The translations under genes and the position numbers were made by a program. Below, piece by piece: positions 31,337-40,258 of a stretch of 56,426 nucleotides of DNA. The notes under the pieces were generated by a model, which was not told where the DNA came from, did no database searches, and worked only from the letters and a program-made list of their open reading frames with translations. Numbering within the stretch: position 1 is the stretch's first letter; every line of letters starts with the position of its first letter. This DNA is from Alphaproteobacteria bacterium (GTDB taxonomy: Bacteria; Pseudomonadota; Alphaproteobacteria; Rhizobiales; JAJFHC01). The DNA lies in contig JAJFHD010000152.1 in assembly GCA_021775805.1 (NCBI GenBank), positions 1 through 56,426 on the forward strand. Direction: 5' to 3'.

Positions 31337-32119
31337 ATGAGCGAAGGGTTCTCATTCGACGATGAATCCACCTGGCATCCTTCAGATTCTGCTGAAGACC
31401 TTGCTTCTGGGTGGTTCACTTCAAAGCACAAGGCTGATCGGTTCAAAGATGATGAGGGGCGTGAAATCGTCAACATCCTCGGACGTTTCACCTATCATGA
31501 CCACATCGACGTTGTCGCAAGCCAGAAGGCCGACAAGGAAGTCAACAAGCGGATCATCATCTGCCTGACAAAGATCCGGGGCTCTAACCCGCCCGACATT
31601 TCAAGCCATAAGGTGAACAAGGACAACGCCGAACATTGGATCACCCGGTTCCCGGAAGCCTGGAAGAAGTTCATGGGCGAGAAGATCGACATCACCGGAA
31701 TTCCCTTGACAGAAATCAAGGGTCTTGATGCCGAAAAGATCATGTTCCTCTCCTTCGACGGAATTCGAACGTGTGAAGACCTGGCCACCCTCTCTGACGC
31801 CCAGTGTTCTGCTCGCGGGTACGGGTACCGTGACTTCAGGGACAAGGCGAAAGAGCTTATCGGCGAAAAGGAAGAAGCCGGCAGGGGCGGCGACATCTCG
31901 AATCTTCAGCAGCAGCTCGATGAGCTTCGTTCCCAGAACGAAGACCTGATGCGGATCATTCAATCGTCTCAGAATATGCCGCCCAGAACGGAGCCGGAGC
32001 CCACGGCTGAAGAGCTTGAGCTCATGGTTGAAGAGCGGGAGCCCACGGCTGAAGAGCTGGAGCCGGAGCTTGAAACCACGGCACCCAAAGTGCCCCTCGG
32101 CAAGGTGAAGAAGAAGTAA
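31337..32119 (+). CDS. Hypothetical protein with coiled coil and acidic repeats
   Basis: 260 residues. A compact N-terminal domain (NILGRFTYHDHIDVVAS), a region around residue 140-160 resembling a helix-hairpin-helix fold (MFLSFDGIRTCEDLATLSDA), a coiled coil (ISNLQQQLDELRSQNEDL) and an acidic tail with EPTAEELE occurring twice. Likely a virion or head-completion accessory protein judging by place. Not recognised. Confidence 0.65.
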   Translation: MSEGFSFDDESTWHPSDSAEDLASGWFTSKHKADRFKDDEGREIVNILGRFTYHDHIDVVASQKADKEVNKRIIICLTKIRGSNPPDISSHKVNKDNAEHWITRFPEAWKKFMGEKIDITGIPLTEIKGLDAEKIMFLSFDGIRTCEDLATLSDAQCSARGYGYRDFRDKAKELIGEKEEAGRGGDISNLQQQLDELRSQNEDLMRIIQSSQNMPPRTEPEPTAEELELMVEEREPTAEELEPELETTAPKVPLGKVKKK

Positions 32120-32124
32120 TCGAC

Positions 32125-32829
32125 ATGACGCTATTGACCATCTGTCAGAACGTCCTCCAAGAAATTGGGGAGTACGACGTACCGTCCTCGTTCATCAACA
32201 ACTCCGATGACGCTACGGCGGTTCAGATTCTGGCTCTAGCGAACTCTGTCGGGCGATACCTCTCAAGGAGATACAGGTTAACTGATCTCCTTGAGACCCA
32301 CACTTTCAACACGGCTGATGGAACGGACAACTATGCCTTGCCGGCAGGCTTCCGTCAATGGGCCCCTCTCACCCACTGGGACAACGCCAACGACTGGAAG
32401 ATGATTGGGCCCGCCTCTAACGCGCAGTGGCAAAGGCTCCAGTCATCTGGAATCGTGGCCACTGAGAGGAAGCATTTCCGCATCGCGAAAAAGCGACTGT
32501 ACATCTTCCCTACTCCGTCGGCGGTGGAAGAGATGACGTACCAGTATTACAGTGAGTATTGGTGTGAAAAGGCCGCCGATAACGCGGATCAGATTTCGTG
32601 GGTTCTCGACTCTGACAACTCCCGAATCGACGACTACCTCATGGAGCGTGAAATCAAATGGCGCTTCCTGTCCTCTAAGGGCCTCCCGTACGAAGAAGAG
32701 AAGATGGAGGCTGAAAGCATTAGGGCTTCGCATCTCGCGGATGATGGCTCGGCCGCCGAGATCAATCTCGCAGATACCACAGTAGGCGTCATTGGTCACA
32801 GCCTCCCGGAGACAGGATATGGCACGTAA
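32125..32829 (+). CDS. Head-tail adaptor, P22 gp4-like
   Basis: 234 residues. The helical N-terminus (MTLLTICQNVLQEIGEYDVP; AVQILALANSVGRYLSRRYR) followed by a beta-rich body and a C-terminal helical tail is the plan of the P22-type tail accessory factor that binds the portal. It lies directly before the nozzle-like protein, as in P22-type gene order. Overlaps the next gene by 11 bases. Confidence 0.75.
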   Translation: MTLLTICQNVLQEIGEYDVPSSFINNSDDATAVQILALANSVGRYLSRRYRLTDLLETHTFNTADGTDNYALPAGFRQWAPLTHWDNANDWKMIGPASNAQWQRLQSSGIVATERKHFRIAKKRLYIFPTPSAVEEMTYQYYSEYWCEKAADNADQISWVLDSDNSRIDDYLMEREIKWRFLSSKGLPYEEEKMEAESIRASHLADDGSAAEINLADTTVGVIGHSLPETGYGT

Positions 32830-34339
32830 TGTTAGGCAATCACGAGCTCTAGGTACCGGAAAGCCCTTCACCCTCCCCGCTCCCTATAACGGGATCAATC
32901 TTCGTGAGAACAGGTCTGCACTCCCCGCAGACCAGGCGCGTGAGCTCTGCAACTGGTTCCCGGACTCTGGAGAGCTTCGCCCTCGTAAAGGGTGGGTGGC
33001 ACATGCTTCGGGCATCGGGACGGGGGAAGTGAAAACCCTCGCCGAGCTCCAATCAAAGACCGCCCCCAAGCTCGTGGCGATCGGATCAAATGGAACGGTC
33101 TATAACGCCACCAACTCAGGCGCCGCCTCTGTGATCAATGCAGCTGGTTACTCAGACACTCGGTTCCAGACAGCGAACAAAGACGGTTGGCTCTTCGGCG
33201 TTAATGGATCTGAGACTCCTTGGAGGTACGATGGCTCGACCTTCGGAGCCACAGGGCTTTCAGGAGCAGGGCTCACCCTGACAAACCTCATCAACGTGGC
33301 GGACGTTCGGTTTAGGTTGTGGTTCTGTGAAAAAGACTCTGCGGACGTGTGGTACGGTCCTCTCGGGGGCGTCACAGGAACCCTCACCAAATTCCAGTTG
33401 AGCCAAATCGCCTCAGGCGGTTTCTGCATGGCGATCGGTTCATGGTCGCGTGACAGCGGAGATGGCCCAGATGACGTTGTCGTGTTCGTTATGAGTACGG
33501 GAGAGGTTATCGTGTACCAGGGAGATCCAGCCACCAGCTTTTCCCTGATCGGCAAGTTTGAGGGGCAGAAGCCGGTTGGAAGGCAATGCTTGGTAAAGAT
33601 GGGCGGGGAGCTGATCGTTACGACGTACGGCGGATTTGAGCCCGTCTCAACGCTATATACGGGAACTTCTGACCTACGGGTACTTGAGCCCGCAGGTCGA
33701 GTTTCTCCGGGGGTAGTGACAGACGCGCACCTGTACCGGAACAACCCGGGCTGGAACTCCTTCTTCCACGATGGTGTGCTCTACTTTGTCGTCCCTACCT
33801 CAACAGGCGCCGCCTCAAAGCAGTGGGTACTCAACACGAGAACCCCGGCTTGGACGACGTTTGATTACCCGGCCGCTCAATTCGCCCAATACGACAATGA
33901 CCTCTACTTCGCGTCCCTTGATGGGGGATTTGTTCGGAAGATTGACGGCGCCACAGACAACGGAACCGCCCTCACCCTTGACGCGCGCTCTGGGTTTGAT
34001 TATCCCGGAGGCCCGAGCAGGAACCTGAAGTACACCGCCATGAGGCCGAACATCACAGGGAAGGGGAGGATACAGGGGAGGTTGAACATCGACCCCGACT
34101 TTGCCACGCGGAGCTTGTCCGCGCCGGCTCTTGTCGATATCCTTCCCGCCGCCTCCTCAACCCCGTGGGGAAGCCCGTGGGGAAGCCCGTGGGGCATCAA
34201 GCAGAAGAACCCAGAGAAATGGTTTAACGTGAATGGACGTGGGCGCAGTGTCGCGGTCGCGATAAGGGTCGTCACCTCTGCCAGTGAAGTCGTGTGGGAC
34301 TCAACTGATATTCTGGCCCAAGCCGGAAACGCCCGATGA
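32819..34339 (+). CDS. Tail nozzle / DNA-stabilisation protein, P22 gp10-like
   Basis: 506 residues, beta-rich with repeated propeller-like blades (LVAIGSNGTVYNA; GWLFGVNGSETPWRYDG; ELIVTTYGGFEPVSTLYTG; DNDLYFASLDGGFVRKID), the pattern of the P22 gp10 hub that closes the portal. A short tandem WGSPWGSPWG occurs near residue 450, encoded by an exact 12-base repeat. ATG at 32819 follows GACAGGAT. Confidence 0.75.
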   Translation: MARNVRQSRALGTGKPFTLPAPYNGINLRENRSALPADQARELCNWFPDSGELRPRKGWVAHASGIGTGEVKTLAELQSKTAPKLVAIGSNGTVYNATNSGAASVINAAGYSDTRFQTANKDGWLFGVNGSETPWRYDGSTFGATGLSGAGLTLTNLINVADVRFRLWFCEKDSADVWYGPLGGVTGTLTKFQLSQIASGGFCMAIGSWSRDSGDGPDDVVVFVMSTGEVIVYQGDPATSFSLIGKFEGQKPVGRQCLVKMGGELIVTTYGGFEPVSTLYTGTSDLRVLEPAGRVSPGVVTDAHLYRNNPGWNSFFHDGVLYFVVPTSTGAASKQWVLNTRTPAWTTFDYPAAQFAQYDNDLYFASLDGGFVRKIDGATDNGTALTLDARSGFDYPGGPSRNLKYTAMRPNITGKGRIQGRLNIDPDFATRSLSAPALVDILPAASSTPWGSPWGSPWGIKQKNPEKWFNVNGRGRSVAVAIRVVTSASEVVWDSTDILAQAGNAR

Positions 34340-36957
34340 ATGATCTTGTTGACGCTTTACTCAAATCACGAGCCGCTAGAGGCGCTCGCCGAACGGGGGG
34401 AGCCGCGGGGCGCGTGTTTGAAGGTGTCGGGAATGAGTCCCGGAGCCTAGCGGATTACCTGTCTCGTACGGTCATGGCTGCTCCGGAACAGTTTATCGAT
34501 GACACGTCGCAACTCCCTGAGAGAGTCTTCCAGATCCCGAAAAACTTGGTTGACATCTACAAAAGTATCCCGCAAGGGGTGGGGTTTGAAGCCTTAAAAT
34601 ACCTCGCCAGCATCCCCCAGAAGATGATGGAACAATCAAAGACCGCGGTTGATGAGTTCACAGAGGGAAAAGCGCCAGGCCCCGTCTCCCCCGAACTTGT
34701 TGATACCTCTACAGAGGCCGCTCTCGAGGTCGGTGGCGGGGGCTTGGTTCTCGGGCAGGGCCCCAAGAATGCCGCCGGGATGTTCATGGGGCGTAAAGCC
34801 AAGCACGCCCCGCACGACAAGATAGACGAGGCCGAGTACCTGAGTAACAGCTGGTTTGGGGGCGATCAAGACGACATCAGGAAATCAACCGGGGTCACGT
34901 TTAACGATGACGGGATCCCTTCTTGGGAGCTGTCTGACCACGCCGCTTCGTACAACGCCGCCCCCGCCGGAACCACGCTGACTCTGTCGAAGTATTTGAA
35001 CCACCCAGAATTTTTTGAAAACTATCCGCATCTCGCGGACGTTCCCGTATACGTCAGAGATCCCTCAACTCTTCCAAAAGACGTCAAGGGCCAGGTACTG
35101 ACTCAGCCCAAAAATGAGAAGATGTTTATAGCAGCGGATAACCCGCCTCGTGATACTCTCGCCACTGTACTCCATGAGACGCAGCACCTGGTTGATAGGT
35201 TTGAGGGCAATCCCTCGGGGCATGAGGGAGATACGGTGAGGTACAGGGCTGCTCGACTCTTAAAAGAGGGGGCTGATGAAGATGTTGCGGCAGACCCTGT
35301 GGCACAGAAGTATTACGAAGGTTTGATGGCCAGCAATACCGCCGAACGAGAGGCATTGATACGGGAAGACGGGTTTTCTCCTGAAGACGCGGATAAGTTC
35401 CTGCTGGAGCGGTTGATTGACAGGGTCTCCATCGAGGGTGGCGATCCTCGAGTCTTGACTAAACTCAGATATGACTTAGAGGAGATTGACTCCGCCAAAT
35501 TAGCCGCCCTTGACTATGCGATGGACAGAGGAGAGAACGTTGCTCGAGCGACCGAGAACCGAATGGACTTGAACGACATAGAGCGCCAATATCGATCCCC
35601 CGAAGAAGACTACCCCGTCAGATCAGAGTTCCACAAGTACAATTACTCAAACGGACCGTCTTCAAAGATCGAGGACGTATTAACCTCGCCCGAGGAAAGA
35701 ACCCGTGAACTTACCCGTCTAGCAGATGCAGATTACCCTGTGACCGCCTACCACGGGACTCCAAGATCTTTTGATCAGTTCTCTCTTGAGTCGGGAGGTG
35801 ACCTTGGGCATCATTTCGGAACTCGACGTCAAGCTGAAGAAAGGCTAGAGACCGTTGTTGATGTACAAGAGGAAATCAATAAACTACTAAAAGCAGAAGG
35901 ATCTCCCGCAGAAGAGATCAATCCTCGAGTTATTGAGGCCCGACTCCGTAAAGGTGAACCTGTTCGGATGGAGGATGTGGGAAACTGGGATAACCCTGTT
36001 CAAGTCAGTGGCGCGATGAGAAGGGCGGGGCTCTTTGGGCCTGAGAGTGATGAGTGGGTGCGGGGGCAAGAAGCATTTGCGTCAGGAGATTCTCGTGGAG
36101 CTTTTGATGCAATGCGCGGGGTTCTTCTTAACAAAGGGCACTCAGGGGTCGTCTACGAAAATGAAGCAGAGGGGGTCGTTCCTCTCGCTTTTTTAGAAAA
36201 CTCTAAAAGGATTGTTCAAGATCTTTCTAAGAAAATAGATTCAGGTGAAGGAGTAACCCCAAGTGAGTGGTCTGAGCTTTGGGGAGCGAGGAGATTTCTT
36301 CATGAAAATTCTCCGAGAGACTCCTATATCGCTCTCCGTGACGAAGACATCCTTGTTCCCGGGCCGGGAAGCGATGAACTAGCGCGCCAGAGGCGTATGC
36401 AGGAGGGGTATCCCGTTGAGGCATATCATGGAACGACTTATGGTCCCCCTAGCTCCTTCCAAGACGATGATCTCTCTTTGGGGGTTCATGTTGGGACTCA
36501 AAAAGCTGCAAATGATAGGCTGAACCAAAAGCGGGACGGAGACCTCAATGATACTTCCGTAATGCCCCTTCAACTCGCGGACAAAAAGATGCTTGAGATG
36601 GGAGACATGGATGATGACTGGTCTGACCCAAGGGCTATGGCTGAAGCTCTCCACGGCGCTCTTCCGGAAAAGTATGACAACACTTTACAAGGGATGATGG
36701 ACCCCGCTACTTCGGGGACCCCGGGGTACGATATACTAACTTTGAAGGGGATTTTAAAAGATGAGGGCTATGGAGGGATATCATATGTGAACGATCACGA
36801 AGATCGAGGAAGTATCTCACGGGTTATCTTTGACCCGGCTGATATCCGTTCACGTCATGCGCTCTTTGATCCCGCTAAGAAGAGTAGCAGAAACCTATTG
36901 GCCAGCATTCTTGCTGGAGGGCTTGCGGCGCCATTGGCGGATTATGATTTGGAATGA
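34336..36957 (+). CDS. Large polyvalent virion protein: HExxH peptidase-like plus two ART-like domains
   Basis: 873 residues. N-terminus is helical and amphipathic. Residues about 265-420 resemble the metallopeptidase-like domain of phage polyvalent proteins: VLHETQHLVDRFEG (HExxH, His280-Glu281-His284) followed by a helical part and GENVARATENRMDLN. Then two ADP-ribosyltransferase-like starts: DYPVTAYHGTPRSFDQFSLE (near 472) and GYPVEAYHGTTYGPPSSFQD (near 697), each with a downstream HFGTRRQAEERL or HVGTQKAANDRL. Such proteins are known to be injected with phage DNA and act on host proteins. Its third-position GC looks lower from about 35,000 on, hinting at a different origin. Confidence 0.72.
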   Translation: MNDLVDALLKSRAARGARRTGGAAGRVFEGVGNESRSLADYLSRTVMAAPEQFIDDTSQLPERVFQIPKNLVDIYKSIPQGVGFEALKYLASIPQKMMEQSKTAVDEFTEGKAPGPVSPELVDTSTEAALEVGGGGLVLGQGPKNAAGMFMGRKAKHAPHDKIDEAEYLSNSWFGGDQDDIRKSTGVTFNDDGIPSWELSDHAASYNAAPAGTTLTLSKYLNHPEFFENYPHLADVPVYVRDPSTLPKDVKGQVLTQPKNEKMFIAADNPPRDTLATVLHETQHLVDRFEGNPSGHEGDTVRYRAARLLKEGADEDVAADPVAQKYYEGLMASNTAEREALIREDGFSPEDADKFLLERLIDRVSIEGGDPRVLTKLRYDLEEIDSAKLAALDYAMDRGENVARATENRMDLNDIERQYRSPEEDYPVRSEFHKYNYSNGPSSKIEDVLTSPEERTRELTRLADADYPVTAYHGTPRSFDQFSLESGGDLGHHFGTRRQAEERLETVVDVQEEINKLLKAEGSPAEEINPRVIEARLRKGEPVRMEDVGNWDNPVQVSGAMRRAGLFGPESDEWVRGQEAFASGDSRGAFDAMRGVLLNKGHSGVVYENEAEGVVPLAFLENSKRIVQDLSKKIDSGEGVTPSEWSELWGARRFLHENSPRDSYIALRDEDILVPGPGSDELARQRRMQEGYPVEAYHGTTYGPPSSFQDDDLSLGVHVGTQKAANDRLNQKRDGDLNDTSVMPLQLADKKMLEMGDMDDDWSDPRAMAEALHGALPEKYDNTLQGMMDPATSGTPGYDILTLKGILKDEGYGGISYVNDHEDRGSISRVIFDPADIRSRHALFDPAKKSSRNLLASILAGGLAAPLADYDLE

Positions 36958-37409
36958 TTCGAAACCGTGTTATATTGACTGGTGAAAAGGAAATTGTCGC
37001 AAACTGGGTGTTTGATAGAACTGAAGCTGGCCCCAATATGCGCGACGCTGTCATGGGTGGGTGGTACTGTACCCTCGCCACCATCGACCTAGACACCAAC
37101 GAAATTTATGGGGCCTGTGTTTACTCCGCCTGGACCAAGGGAGAGAAGACCGTGTCCATGGAACTCACCGCATCAGGCGGCCCGCTCTGGCTCAGCAGGA
37201 AGCTGATCAGGGCCTATTTCTCCCTCCCGTTTATCCACTATGGTTGCACTCGACTCACAACCATAGTATCTAAGAAGAACAAGAAGTCACGTGAGATGCA
37301 GCGCCGCCTCGGGTTCGTCGAAGAAGGTAACGCACGTGAGGGTATGTCAAACGGCGATGATGCTATAATATACGGACTTCTAAAGAGGGAATGCAGGTGG
37401 ATTAGATGA
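36954..37409 (+). CDS. GNAT-like acetyltransferase
   Basis: 151 residues. SKKNKKSREMQRRLGFVEEG is the C-terminal acetyl-CoA-binding and final-strand part of the GNAT fold, with an N-terminal sheet (GACVYSAWTKGEKTVSMELT). GNAT proteins of this form are often found in podovirus tail regions. Substrate unknown. The ATG overlaps the upstream stop, so it is coupled to the polyvalent protein. Confidence 0.72.
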   Translation: MIRNRVILTGEKEIVANWVFDRTEAGPNMRDAVMGGWYCTLATIDLDTNEIYGACVYSAWTKGEKTVSMELTASGGPLWLSRKLIRAYFSLPFIHYGCTRLTTIVSKKNKKSREMQRRLGFVEEGNAREGMSNGDDAIIYGLLKRECRWIR

Positions 37410-38263
37410 ACGTTCTTGATGCCCTTCGTGACTTTCTGCTCAACAGCGGCCAACCGATGACCAAAGGACCCCAAGGAGAGAGGTTTTCTGACGCTGAACC
37501 CGGAAGCTGGAAAGCCCAGGTTCGTGACACTACTCGGAGAAACCAGGAGGGCTATGAACCTGTTCAACAGGAAGACCCTGTGTTTGAAAGAAAGGGTCCG
37601 ACCAACAGTCTTTTGAGCTCCGTCCTCGCTCCCGAGAAAACAGCGGATGAGGCCCCTCTAGGCGGCGGTCTGTTATACCCGGGAGGGCGCGATGGTAATC
37701 ACGCTGGGATGACCGCGGCTCCTCCTGAACCCCCTCCGGTGGCAGGTTTTGGGCCTGAGCTGAAGGACCTGAGCCGAGTGCCACCTCAGTCGTTCTCAAA
37801 GGACCCGAGCCGAGTGCCACCTGCGACTGCCGCAGTGCCTCCTGCGACTGCCGCAGTGCCACCTGCGACTGCCGCAGTGCAGGCTCCTCGTGACCCGGTT
37901 GTCGCGCAGGTACAGCAGCCTCCCATGCAAGGGGGCCCCCTGCCCGCGGATACGACAGTTGATGGCCCTCCGTTGATTGACCTCCCGCCGGACATGAACC
38001 CGCCTCGCATAGGGACGGGTGAACTGGCGGTCCCTGTTCCGCGTCCGAAGCCTGAGCTGCCCGAAGGACACTCCCTCGTGACGCAGCCCGTTCAGTATCA
38101 GATCAAGAGCGGGGACTCTCTATGGAAGATCGCTGAGCGATTGTTCGGAAAAGGTCAAGGTCATAAGTGGCGTGAAATCGCGGCCGCCAATCCCGATCTG
38201 AAAGACCCGAACAAGATCAGAGCCGGCGCTTTCTTGAATTTACCGAATGGAGCGATGCAATGA
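37406..38263 (+). CDS. Virion protein with C-terminal LysM domain
   Basis: 285 residues. Residues about 230-283 are LysM: VQYQIKSGDSLWKIAERLFG, EIAAANPDLKDPNKIRAG, FLNLP. LysM binds peptidoglycan. The N-terminal two thirds is Pro-rich and low complexity with PPATAAV tandem copies near residue 145-165 (21-bp DNA repeats). It probably helps the virion hold the cell wall during DNA entry. Overlaps both neighbours by four bases. Confidence 0.8.
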   Translation: MNVLDALRDFLLNSGQPMTKGPQGERFSDAEPGSWKAQVRDTTRRNQEGYEPVQQEDPVFERKGPTNSLLSSVLAPEKTADEAPLGGGLLYPGGRDGNHAGMTAAPPEPPPVAGFGPELKDLSRVPPQSFSKDPSRVPPATAAVPPATAAVPPATAAVQAPRDPVVAQVQQPPMQGGPLPADTTVDGPPLIDLPPDMNPPRIGTGELAVPVPRPKPELPEGHSLVTQPVQYQIKSGDSLWKIAERLFGKGQGHKWREIAAANPDLKDPNKIRAGAFLNLPNGAMQ

Positions 38264-38727
38264 TTCCTCTGACCTTGGGGCAAGAAGCTTCTCAGCGGGC
38301 GGGCATTCCGTCTAACGCGGGGTCTGATTACCTGTCACAGATTCTTACAGGGCAACAGGCACCCCTCCCCGGATCCACGCCCCCCGCCAGCTTGGCGGGC
38401 CCCAACAGGCAGATACTGCCCCCGATCCCAGGCCCCTCTTTCCCGGTAGCAGGGACAGCGCCCCCTGTCGCCAGCCCGGTCGCGTCTGTCCCGGCTCCTG
38501 AGGTCCCACCGCCTGACTTCGGCCCCTACCCTGATCTTGGGTCATTACGCAACGGGTACTTCGTTCCTGAGCTGCGCCATGTTCCGCAGTTCGATTCAAA
38601 AGGTGTCTACCGGTCAACGACTCCGGGGGCGCAGAACGAGAAGGGCCAATTCAGAAACATGCAATTCGGTTTTGACCGAGGAGGCATCTTGAAAGACCCC
38701 AACTTCAGAACGTCAGGATTTGGATAA
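38260..38727 (+). CDS. Pro-rich virion-region protein
   Basis: 155 residues, about 20 percent proline, with PAPEVPPPDFGPYPDLGS and a C-terminal NMQFGFDRGGILKDPNF. No family recognised. Composition and place fit a flexible tail or ejection accessory. Confidence 0.6.
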   Translation: MIPLTLGQEASQRAGIPSNAGSDYLSQILTGQQAPLPGSTPPASLAGPNRQILPPIPGPSFPVAGTAPPVASPVASVPAPEVPPPDFGPYPDLGSLRNGYFVPELRHVPQFDSKGVYRSTTPGAQNEKGQFRNMQFGFDRGGILKDPNFRTSGFG

Positions 38728-39554
38728 TGGGAGGCGGCGGCAAAAATGGCGGAGGAGGTGGGGGGCAGCAAGACCCGCAGCTCACAGCCGCCCAACAGAG
38801 TGCGTTGAACAAGGAAGCGGTTGTAACCAGCTCCCGTGTAAACGCGGTTGAGCAATTCGCGCCTTGGGGAAGCACCACCTTCACCAAACGCGGGGTTGAT
38901 GGCGACGTCCTACGAGAGGGTGAAGAAGACATCCAAGGGACCCCTCGTTCTCAGACAATCAATCTTGCCCCCGCCCAACAAGAGCTCTTCGACACAAACG
39001 CACGACTCACGAACGAGATCGCGCGTTCTGCTGAAGGTCTCGCAGGAGGTCTCCCGAACAGGGCCTTCAGCCTGGCCGATGTCCCAACGGGACTGCCTGT
39101 CGCTGAAACTCTGTTCCAGCGGAGGAAAGCTCTCCTCGACCCAGAACTCGACGAGATAGATAACCGCAATCTGACAACGTTGACAGAGCGCGGGATCCCT
39201 GTCGGCTCTGAGGTGTGGAATCTTGAAAGAGATAGGTTCGGGAGACAACGTGATGAGTCCCTGCGGCAACTGGCGGGAGACGCGGTTCTTGGTTCGGCGG
39301 CGGAAGAAGATCGCCAGCTTCAGAGGAAACTCACAGAGAGGGCGACAGGCATCAACGAAATCGCAGCAGCGATGCAAGGCTCCCCTGCTACCATCGCCCC
39401 GTCCTTCATCCCGCAACCTGCGTACAACGCGCAGGCGGGGTCTATCGTTAACGCCCAGAACGCAAATACTGCCTCCCAGAACGCAAACAGAAGCAGCGGC
39501 GGAGTAGGACAAGCCCTCGGAGGTGCGGGGGCTCTGGTATCGGCACTTAAATGA
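38727..39554 (+). CDS. Gly-rich ejection/internal virion protein candidate
   Basis: 275 residues. Starts MGGGGKNGGGGGGQQD, then a helical Gln/Glu/Arg-rich body (LAPAQQELFDTNARLTNEIA; VWNLERDRFGRQRDESLRQL) and an Asn/Ala-rich tail (NAQNANTASQNANRSS). Small helical proteins of this composition precede the larger ejection proteins in P22-like and related podoviruses. Confidence 0.6.
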   Translation: MGGGGKNGGGGGGQQDPQLTAAQQSALNKEAVVTSSRVNAVEQFAPWGSTTFTKRGVDGDVLREGEEDIQGTPRSQTINLAPAQQELFDTNARLTNEIARSAEGLAGGLPNRAFSLADVPTGLPVAETLFQRRKALLDPELDEIDNRNLTTLTERGIPVGSEVWNLERDRFGRQRDESLRQLAGDAVLGSAAEEDRQLQRKLTERATGINEIAAAMQGSPATIAPSFIPQPAYNAQAGSIVNAQNANTASQNANRSSGGVGQALGGAGALVSALK

Positions 39555-40258
39555 TGTATAAACCGACTCCTGAGGAACGTGATCATGCTATCAGGATTGG
39601 TGCGGCTGAATTTGACAAGACCGACGGGCAAGCCCTGGCGGGGTACCACCTCCTCCTCAATCGGATGTTTGACCCGAGGTGGCCGAACAGTTTGACAGGG
39701 GTCATTCACCAACCGAAACAGTTTTCAGCTCTGAACAAGGGGGCTGGGGGAAACAGGCGGTTTTGGTCGACGAAGGCCGGGTCAAAGAACTATCAGAGGA
39801 TGGGAGCCATCTTTGACCAGGTTGTCTCTCAGTATAACGCCGGAAAGCGCCAGCCTTGGACCCACTTCTGGGAAAGGCCAGGAATGGAAAAACTGGTGGC
39901 TGAGGGGCATCAGAAGAACCTGGTCCCTCCGTGGCTTTCACAGACCGCGAAGGAATCTGGGGGTGAAGTGGTGGTTGACGGGCTTCGATTCAGTGGGAGA
40001 GCCGCAGGAACCGACACGCCTAGTGGGCCCACAGTGGCGCCACCCACGAGAGAAGCACGAGATGGGGCTGTCACGCCTCCCGCCACTATTGCCCCCAAAA
40101 AGAAGGTCAAAGCCGGGATCGATGCCTTAACGAAGATTCTTCTGCAGGATGAGTACGCTCCGCCGCCCTCGATCCCACTAAACGCACGGCCCCCGCAGAA
40201 TACCGTGTCCCAGAGACCCAAAATGCCCGAGACGGAGTACCTTTATGGCCCAAGATAG
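39551..40258 (+). CDS. Virion-associated SleB/CwlJ-like cell-wall hydrolase
   Basis: 235 residues. AAEFDKTDGQALAGYHLLLN, RMFDPRWPNSLTGVIHQPKQFSALNKG-like order (split here) matches the hydrolase_2 (SleB) fold: the N-terminal Glu would be the catalytic residue and QPKQFS the conserved QFS motif. It would open a small hole in peptidoglycan during DNA entry. The C-terminal 90 residues are a Pro-rich tail. No signal peptide, as expected for a virion enzyme. Confidence 0.78.
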   Translation: MMYKPTPEERDHAIRIGAAEFDKTDGQALAGYHLLLNRMFDPRWPNSLTGVIHQPKQFSALNKGAGGNRRFWSTKAGSKNYQRMGAIFDQVVSQYNAGKRQPWTHFWERPGMEKLVAEGHQKNLVPPWLSQTAKESGGEVVVDGLRFSGRAAGTDTPSGPTVAPPTREARDGAVTPPATIAPKKKVKAGIDALTKILLQDEYAPPPSIPLNARPPQNTVSQRPKMPETEYLYGPR

